From a virus: DNA of 64,000 bases. Shown piece by piece: positions 59,157 to 64,000 of this stretch. The position numbers were made by a program, and so were the translations under genes. The notes below the pieces were generated by a model. It was not told the origin of the DNA. It worked only from the letters and a program-made list of their open reading frames with translations, and did not search any database. Positions within the stretch are counted from its first letter, which is position 1, and every line of letters begins with the position of its first letter. The DNA lies in IMG/VR virus record IMGVR_UViG_3300035157_000753, positions 1 through 64,000 of that record. One strand, written 5' to 3'.

Positions 59157-59257
59157 TTCCTTTTATTCCTTTTCTTCTTAGTAGGTTTAAAAGCACCGAG
59201 GGATCTGAGTAAGAACAGTGTGAGTACTGTCCAAAAAATTACATACCAACCATTCAT
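59153..59257 (-). CDS. Small membrane protein, 34 aa
   Basis: Reads MNGWYVIFWTVLTLFLLRSL then GAFKPTKKKRNKRK. One hydrophobic segment at residues 3-19 and a strongly basic tail, the pattern of a single-pass protein with its C-terminus inside. Coupled to the 55-residue gene. Not recognised. Confidence 0.7.
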   Translation of the reverse strand: MNGWYVIFWTVLTLFLLRSLGAFKPTKKKRNKRK

Positions 59258-59258
59258 T

Positions 59259-59879
59259 TCATGCAAAGTTTAAAGCTATGGTAATACGCTCCCCATCAAA
59301 TGTTGACGGTGGAACTGAGTGTTGCAAGTTAGATCTGAAGATAACAACAGCTTTCTCTTGCGGTGGTGCAATCAATACATCCTGATTTAATGGTGTTGGT
59401 TGCACTTTATTCTTAGGTGGTAGCATACTTCCCATATCAGGACGCTTAAAGTATGTACCAGCAGCACCTTTAGGTACTTTCACATAATATATTGCGGAGA
59501 ATATGTTATATGGGTGCATGTGGAACTCTTGATACTTACCACTCTGATATACATTATACCATGATTCTGTGCATTCGTAAACCTCATCCGAACCATAGTG
59601 TCTAGCGAAGTCATTTACACACTCAGTTACCTTATTAATGAGCGTAGTGAATTCCAAATATTCCGTAAGGTCAGTAAGGTGAAAGCAATTGTCTGGTGAT
59701 GATGCACCACTCAACCAACTCTCAGTGTTACCTTTCTTGAATACTTTACGCAATTCATGTACTTTACTAGATATTACCGCATTCTCTTTATCAGTCAATA
59801 GATTAGTTGCCGCATATAATCCCACTGGGAACACATGCGTCACATTATTATTAACTTGGTGTACGTTTATATTACTCAT
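59259..59879 (-). CDS. 2OG-Fe(II) oxygenase (PF13759-like), 206 aa
   Basis: Typical pattern: ESWYNVYQSGKYQEFHMHPY (W107, H120, H122), AIYYVKVPKG, FRSNLQHSVPP (H187) and R198 near the end (GERITIALNFA). This family, frequent in cyanophages, uses 2-oxoglutarate and Fe(II). H120-x-H122 takes the place of HxD, as in related phage proteins. Substrate unknown. It overlaps its upstream neighbour by 8 bases. Confidence 0.87.
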   Translation of the reverse strand: MSNINVHQVNNNVTHVFPVGLYAATNLLTDKENAVISSKVHELRKVFKKGNTESWLSGASSPDNCFHLTDLTEYLEFTTLINKVTECVNDFARHYGSDEVYECTESWYNVYQSGKYQEFHMHPYNIFSAIYYVKVPKGAAGTYFKRPDMGSMLPPKNKVQPTPLNQDVLIAPPQEKAVVIFRSNLQHSVPPSTFDGERITIALNFA

Positions 59880-60135
59880 CTAAGTCAGGCAACTTCTTTT
59901 CAACCCAATGATCCGTGTTATCAATACCAGCAGCAGTAACATAGCGCATAATATGCTCATCTATTTGATGATAGATTGGATGTAGATCCAAGTCCATATT
60001 AATATCATGTGCTATCTGTGATACTTGATCTGCTGAGAAGCAATGATCAGGATGTAATAGATCACAACACGGAATTCTTTTCTCTATTAGTTCGTTGAGA
60101 TTAATCCTAATCTCATAGTCTCTGTATACAGGCAT
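59872..60135 (-). CDS. Hypothetical protein, 87 aa
   Basis: Reads MPVYRDYEIRINLNELIEKR, with CCDLLHPDHCFSADQVSQIA and an acidic C-terminus (KLPDLDE). Helical with paired Cys and His. Not recognised. A double terminator precedes its start. Confidence 0.65.
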   Translation of the reverse strand: MPVYRDYEIRINLNELIEKRIPCCDLLHPDHCFSADQVSQIAHDINMDLDLHPIYHQIDEHIMRYVTAAGIDNTDHWVEKKLPDLDE

Positions 60136-60150
60136 AGTATTAAAGGGTTC

Positions 60151-60173
60151 TAAAAGGGGTCTAGGAGACCCCT
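60151..60173 (-). terminator. Rho-independent terminator (minus strand)
   Basis: On the minus strand AGGGGTCT-CCT-AGACCCCT then TTTT. An alternative stem GACCCC-TTGA-GGGGTC overlaps it, up to 60182. It ends the 107-residue gene transcript. Confidence 0.85.
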
Positions 60174-60181
60174 CAAGGGGT

Positions 60182-60505
60182 CTATCTAAGATAAAGGTAT
60201 GATCCCGCCCAGTCTGCTCTAGTTAGGCATTGGGCATAAGATGAATCATCTAAAAGGTTGTAGCGCACATGCTTTGCAGGTTTTGCCCATGATGCTGGTT
60301 TGTACACATCACCAGTCTTTCTATCTATGAAAGCATGTACTGATGACTGGTTATCATCCGCAGTAATCTTAATGTACTTGCGTCCTTCTTTGATGTTGAA
60401 CACGGTACCAGAGTTAGGATACTTACTGTTTACATCCTCTTGAAGGATTTGTCCAAGCTTATGCGCTCTTTCGTAAACTGTGTCAACAAATAGTGCTTTA
60501 GTCAT
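60182..60505 (-). CDS. Hypothetical protein, 107 aa
   Basis: Reads MTKALFVDTVYERAHKLGQI, a strand block (RKYIKITADDNQSSVHAFID) and RKTGDVYKPASWAKPAKHVR, then NLLDDSSYAQCLTRADWAGS. A mixed alpha/beta fold; a type common in cyanophages as I recall, unknown function. It is monocistronic with its own promoter (TGTCAC-N30-TATACT) and terminator. Confidence 0.75.
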   Translation of the reverse strand: MTKALFVDTVYERAHKLGQILQEDVNSKYPNSGTVFNIKEGRKYIKITADDNQSSVHAFIDRKTGDVYKPASWAKPAKHVRYNLLDDSSYAQCLTRADWAGSYLYLR

Positions 60506-60528
60506 GGGGTTCCTTGATTGATATACTT

Positions 60529-60570
60529 AGTATAGTACATCATGGTGCGGATGGAAGACAATATGTGACA
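60529..60570 (-). promoter_or_regulatory. TGTCAC-N30-TATACT promoter
   Basis: TGTCAC at 60565-60570, exactly 30 bases, TATACT at 60529-60534, 23 bases upstream of the ATG at 60505. The -35 position has no TTGACA. Confidence 0.65.
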
Positions 60571-60575
60571 CTCAT

Positions 60576-60920
60576 TTAAGTGTCCTCATCCTCCCAATCC
60601 TCATCCCAGTCTATGCTATCATCAGCATCTTCCCAGAATTGCTCATAACACTCCGCATCCTCCTCATCAAACATAGAGAGATGGTGGTTCAATATTATCT
60701 TACCTTCTAAGGATCCAACACTTATAGTACTATCTCCGTCATTGATACAGAACCCACGCATCAACCAACGTGTTAGTTCATGCTCTGGATATGCTTCCAT
60801 CATGAGATCAACCAACTCCTCGAACTGTTCGCGTGGAAGATGCTTGTATTCAGTCCATGGATGACCTACGTTCTCCTGCCAACACGGAGTATTTCCATCA
60901 CGAAGTTCAAGCACGATCAA
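60576..60920 (-). CDS. Hypothetical acidic protein, 114 aa
   Basis: Reads MIVLELRDGNTPCWQENVGH, FEELVDLMMEAYPEHELTRW, then an extremely acidic tail (DSIDWDEDWEDEDT). Helical. Not recognised. Overlaps the 222-residue gene by 14 bases. Confidence 0.7.
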   Translation of the reverse strand: MIVLELRDGNTPCWQENVGHPWTEYKHLPREQFEELVDLMMEAYPEHELTRWLMRGFCINDGDSTISVGSLEGKIILNHHLSMFDEEDAECYEQFWEDADDSIDWDEDWEDEDT

Positions 60921-61575
60921 ACACCTCTATTCTACCGCTTATCCACTGATGAGCATAGTTAATTAGTTCATCCTCTAGCACCATAGGTTCATTCATAAAC
61001 TCAATGAGATATCCTGGTTTCTCAAATTGTAGCACATCAAAATCATTTATGACACGTCTAGGACATCCCATGGGTAATTCTATACTACCATACATAGCAT
61101 CCTCCGTAGCAACCAGTATAGAATCAGGTCGCATGGGCATGAAGTGCGTTTCTTTATCTACCTTATGTACTTCTCTACGTAAATTTGGTATGTGGTCTGC
61201 GTCTGGATCCCATCCAACACAAATGGCACCGCAATTATTTGTCAGTGCCGTAAACCTAGTGATACCAGACACTCTCATTGATGTATGAGATCCTGGTTTA
61301 TAACGTAGATACTGCGGATATGTAGCAGTTTCGCTCATCCATACACCATCAGTGAACAGTAAGCATCTACTATGTAAGTAAAATCTTGTAAGGAATTCCC
61401 AAGGATACTTTGAAGTATCAAACATCTGCTTGATCATGTCAACATGATGTTCTTTAACATATACTTTGTGCTCTTCAGGATCATCTCCGAAGAACTTAAA
61501 AGCTTGCTGGCATCCTTTATGATATAGTACGGTGAGGTTCTCGAAAGTATCCCTCACTGTGATCGCTGGCATCAT
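60907..61575 (-). CDS. Hypothetical protein, 222 aa, tandem paralogue 1
   Basis: Not recognised. The C-terminal half (MRVSGITRFTALTNNCGAIC, DSILVATEDAMYGSIELPMG, LIEFMNEPMV, YAHQWISGRIEVFDRA) aligns by eye with the neighbouring 239-residue protein (FRFPGLARLI.EEEGGVVSC, GSILVPMHDCWY, IVIEFTREEP, WLQQIEDGLIEIVDR). So the two are paralogues. The N-terminal half has a His/aromatic pattern (KEHHVDMIKQMF). Coupled to its neighbour by an ATGA-like overlap. Confidence 0.75.
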   Translation of the reverse strand: MMPAITVRDTFENLTVLYHKGCQQAFKFFGDDPEEHKVYVKEHHVDMIKQMFDTSKYPWEFLTRFYLHSRCLLFTDGVWMSETATYPQYLRYKPGSHTSMRVSGITRFTALTNNCGAICVGWDPDADHIPNLRREVHKVDKETHFMPMRPDSILVATEDAMYGSIELPMGCPRRVINDFDVLQFEKPGYLIEFMNEPMVLEDELINYAHQWISGRIEVFDRA

Positions 61576-62291
61576 CTATCTACAATTTCAATAAGACCAT
61601 CTTCGATTTGTTGTAACCATGTCCTACCAAATTCAGCAACGTCTGGTTCTTCTCTTGTAAACTCTATCACTATTGTGGGTTTGTCTACTGTGATTTGAAC
61701 CATTGTTGGATCTGATATAGCAAATGGAAAGTGTTGTGCTAATTTCTGTTGATTATACCAACAGTCATGCATAGGTACTAGTATACTACCATTTCCTGCT
61801 GGTGTAAAGGCCCCATTCTTCTCATAGAAGTATACTCTTCTATTAGTGGCATGTAAATCCTCAAATCCCTGACATGAGACTACACCACCCTCCTCTTCAG
61901 ATATTAATCTTGCAAGACCTGGGAATCTAAAATGCGTGTATGCACCATTGTGATACACAAAAGATTTATGTGCGGGACGCAAACTGTCACTCTTCCATGT
62001 ACTTCCGAACATGACAGTTCTATGATGTACTTGTAATGTCTTACCGAATTCTCTTATTAAATCCTCATTCTTAGCAACGATCCCTTTCTTATTATTCTTA
62101 ATATGATCTGCAAGGACATCACTCTGTGTGAACAGAGGTATCTCTTTAAAAGGATCTGGATCGTTACCGAATATCTTTTTACCTTTACGTGCGTCTGTAG
62201 TACTAAAGACTGTTAACCCATGAGAAGTAATACTCCTACCAAAGGAGTACTGTGCTATCCTTGAGTCCTGAGTTTCTGCAAATTGATACAT
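61572..62291 (-). CDS. Hypothetical protein, 239 aa, tandem paralogue 2
   Basis: Shares the C-terminal pattern with the 222-residue gene. N-terminal part: IAQYSFGRSITSHGLTVFST, KKIFGNDPDPFKEIPLFTQS. The shared N-terminal FG(N/D)DP.(E/F) pattern is seen in both. No signal peptide. Function unknown; adjacent fibre genes suggest a possible link with virion or accessory function. Confidence 0.75.
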   Translation of the reverse strand: MYQFAETQDSRIAQYSFGRSITSHGLTVFSTTDARKGKKIFGNDPDPFKEIPLFTQSDVLADHIKNNKKGIVAKNEDLIREFGKTLQVHHRTVMFGSTWKSDSLRPAHKSFVYHNGAYTHFRFPGLARLISEEEGGVVSCQGFEDLHATNRRVYFYEKNGAFTPAGNGSILVPMHDCWYNQQKLAQHFPFAISDPTMVQITVDKPTIVIEFTREEPDVAEFGRTWLQQIEDGLIEIVDR

Positions 62292-62294
62292 TGC

Positions 62295-62801
62295 CTACTC
62301 CTCAGTTGCGGCATCTTCTTCTGCTAGTGCTTGTGTAAGTGCTTCAAACTGAAGGTCGAAGTCATCTTCATTATAAACATTAACAACTTGGGTTGTGTTT
62401 ATTGCACCAACAACAGGATCAACATGAGTAGAATCTGCTCTTGCTACTGCTTCTCTATGGCGCATCAAATCTTCCATAGGAACTACTTGTTCCGTATCAA
62501 TAATATTATTGAGAGCAATAAGAGTACCAGACATATCACACTCTTCTAATTGATTGTTCTTAACTGCCTGATATACTGCTTCAGCAATCTGAAATCTTAA
62601 TGGTTCCTTATCTTCAGGTTCTAATGAATCTAGATCCATAGGAATAGGTCCATACCATTCATCATTCTTCAATGTCCCATCATTATAGAACACCTCAAAT
62701 GTATTGTCTTCTGGATTGAAGTTAGTTGCTTTATAAGTTGGAGCTACATCAGCGTCCAATCTAAATTGTACGTCGATGTTCTCGACATTTGTTGTAGTCA
62801 T
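62295..62801 (-). CDS. Hypothetical protein, 168 aa
   Basis: Reads VENIDVQFRLDADVAPTYKA, NTFEVFYNDGTLKNDEWYGP, then helices RFQIAEAVYQAVKNNQLEEC and an acidic end (QALAEEDAATEE). Not recognised. It directly follows the Gly-rich adhesin gene by one base and may be its accessory. Confidence 0.7.
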   Translation of the reverse strand: MTTTNVENIDVQFRLDADVAPTYKATNFNPEDNTFEVFYNDGTLKNDEWYGPIPMDLDSLEPEDKEPLRFQIAEAVYQAVKNNQLEECDMSGTLIALNNIIDTEQVVPMEDLMRHREAVARADSTHVDPVVGAINTTQVVNVYNEDDFDLQFEALTQALAEEDAATEE

Positions 62802-63811
62802 TAGTTTACTTGTCCACCGTTGATTGTACCAGAGGTCAACTTGTTTATATAGGAGACTCCATCAATAGCATTTCCACCAGAGCCAGGTGTTCCTCTTCCA
62901 GATCCACCTTGAGCAGTGGATCCCCATCCACCACCTCTACCTCCTGATTTTGAACCACATCCTGAAGCTCCCCCACCATTTCCTGGTGCGTTTACGGAAC
63001 CACTCTGCCCATTGTTTCCTCCTGTTCCTCTCTGTCCTCCTGGATAGCCAATACCACCACCTCCACCGCCTCCTTGTGACGTTGAGAAATTTTGATATGT
63101 TGCTTGACACTGACTTCCCTTCATACAACCATATTGTCCTGTATTCTGATATGTACATTGCCCACCACGGCCACCGCCGCCGCCTCCACCGCCGCCAGCG
63201 ATTTGACCATTATTGATCAGAAGAGATTCTTCTCTTACATATAATGCAGTTTGTCCGTTCTGTCCACCATTGGTATTAGATGTATTTTGTCCAGCTGAAC
63301 CATTACCACCTTTACCCATTATACGTCTACCACCACCAACAACAATTAGTACCTTAGATCCACCAGTTATATTAGGTATAGTTACATTTCTCTGCCATGA
63401 ATTTATATACACAACACCATAAACATCAGCACCACCTTGAGTATTATATCCAGAATATGATAGGGCAGTATCTAAATCAAATGTATAACTATCAGCTGCT
63501 ATTGTGTTATAAGATCCTGTTTGTAGATCATCAGTATTAGATCCTGTACATTCCATCCATCTAGTATTAACTGTCTTAGCTGATGAACCTGAGTTATTAT
63601 TATTCAGATCAAATTGAAATCTATACACATTACCTTTATGTACTTCTCTCCAAGTACCACCACTCTTAATATAATGTTGCTTAGCTCTTCTCCAAGTACC
63701 ACCACTATCTTTAGCGTGGATAGAATGAGTTGGTTCCCAACTATTACTCCTTTTTATCCATGCATTACCACCAAGTAGCTCTGCATATTGATTAGAATAA
63801 GGTAATCCCAT
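62801..63811 (-). CDS. Gly-rich tail-fibre adhesin-like protein, 336 aa
   Basis: Residues 1-170 hold Trp/Thr-rich beta sequence with SGGTWRRAKQHYIKSGGTWR, a duplicated SGGTWR motif. Residues about 170-320 contain Gly runs (GGGGGGGGG, PGGQRGTGGN, GGRGGGWGS) between Cys-containing loops (CTYQNTGQYGC, CQATYQN). Such alternation resembles polyglycine-II adhesins such as gp38 of T4-like phages, in which loops bind receptor. It starts in the stop of another fibre gene. Role inferred: receptor binding at the fibre tip. Confidence 0.8.
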   Translation of the reverse strand: MGLPYSNQYAELLGGNAWIKRSNSWEPTHSIHAKDSGGTWRRAKQHYIKSGGTWREVHKGNVYRFQFDLNNNNSGSSAKTVNTRWMECTGSNTDDLQTGSYNTIAADSYTFDLDTALSYSGYNTQGGADVYGVVYINSWQRNVTIPNITGGSKVLIVVGGGRRIMGKGGNGSAGQNTSNTNGGQNGQTALYVREESLLINNGQIAGGGGGGGGGRGGQCTYQNTGQYGCMKGSQCQATYQNFSTSQGGGGGGGIGYPGGQRGTGGNNGQSGSVNAPGNGGGASGCGSKSGGRGGGWGSTAQGGSGRGTPGSGGNAIDGVSYINKLTSGTINGGQVN

Positions 63812-63999
63812 TAGTATCTATACCAAACATCTCCATTTGAACCACCAGAAGGTGCATTTGTACTTATCCATCTTCTACCGTATGCATTTGATTCATCACC
63901 GATAGAAAATGTAACTCCACCTGTAGTTGAGTTAACAGATCCATCGTGGAAACCTGAAGGATTAGCAAATGATGTTACACCACTGTTACTAATAGTGAT
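63811..63999 (-). CDS. Tail-fibre protein, C-terminal fragment (62 aa, cut by window edge)
   Basis: The frame is open to the right edge and ends at 63811 with TAATG coupling to the adhesin. The visible end is Ser/Asn/Gly-rich (FANPSGFHDGSVNSTTGGVT, SIGDESNAYGRRWISTNAPS, NGDVWYRY), typical of cyanophage fibre C-termini. Confidence 0.75.
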   Translation of the reverse strand: MTISNSGVTSFANPSGFHDGSVNSTTGGVTFSIGDESNAYGRRWISTNAPSGGSNGDVWYRY

Positions 64000-64000
64000 A

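Overview
The window is a stretch of a tailed-phage genome of the T4-like myovirus type, most likely a marine cyanophage. The evidence is a baseplate block in T4 order (gp25, gp6, a gp7-position protein, gp8), several copies of the T4-type late promoter TATAAATA about 20-25 bases upstream of starts, densely packed genes with ATGA or TAATG overlaps, a phage tRNA, and small proteins of types common in cyanophages (DUF8033-like, YubB-like, DUF3574-like, a SET-domain protein, 2-oxoglutarate/Fe(II) oxygenases). The host assignment is inference from these families.

Left part (1-47,838), minus strand: the virion structural block. Read in the direction of transcription it runs: small coiled-coil and hypothetical genes (47.8-46.1 kb), a PAAR spike tip, a tiny basic protein coupled to a SET-domain protein, gp25, gp6, a 4,796-residue protein with a gp7-like position and a YHYH domain, gp8, a 2,247-residue DUF4815-type protein, five small or medium fibre and accessory proteins, a 2,428-residue fibre with beta-helix and LamG-like domains, a 177-residue protein, and a protein of at least 3,290 residues that runs off the left edge. 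The giant proteins are built from shared repeat modules: a YPR(S/T)TDP module, an alpha-helical GGND module and Gly-rich GSGY repeats.

Middle part (47.9-52.5 kb): an early-type accessory region, visibly more GC-rich. It holds short minus-strand genes on both sides of a run of plus-strand mini-cassettes (one or two genes each) with their own promoters and strong rho-independent terminators, some overlapping the stop codon. Host-type TATAAT boxes replace late promoters here. A recurring element (GGCCGCC...TGGACAGTT...TGGCAC) sits between the cassettes. At several sites TGGCAC or TGTCAC lies 30 bases upstream of the -10 box. Three genes look leaderless.

Right part (52.5-64 kb), minus strand: accessory and DNA-modification genes. 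These include an Asp/Asn-hydroxylase-like oxygenase, tRNA-Thr(UGU) with a structured leader, a candidate PD-(D/E)XK restriction-type nuclease, a Dam-like D12 adenine methylase, a second 2OG oxygenase, a zinc metallopeptidase, a beta-class SPPY DNA methyltransferase, two tiny membrane proteins, a third 2OG oxygenase, hypothetical proteins including a tandem paralogous pair, and a Gly-rich adhesin-like fibre with another fibre gene cut by the right edge.

How the parts may work together: host-like promoters drive the middle and right accessory genes early, with DNA methylation and possibly DNA cleavage; later the T4-type late promoters switch on the baseplate and fibre block that makes the host-recognition apparatus. 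The best candidates for something undescribed are the TGKCAC-N30-TATAAT promoter geometry with the associated repeat, the leaderless mini-cassettes, the nuclease-methylase neighbourhood, the SET/basic-peptide pair and the modular giant tail proteins.
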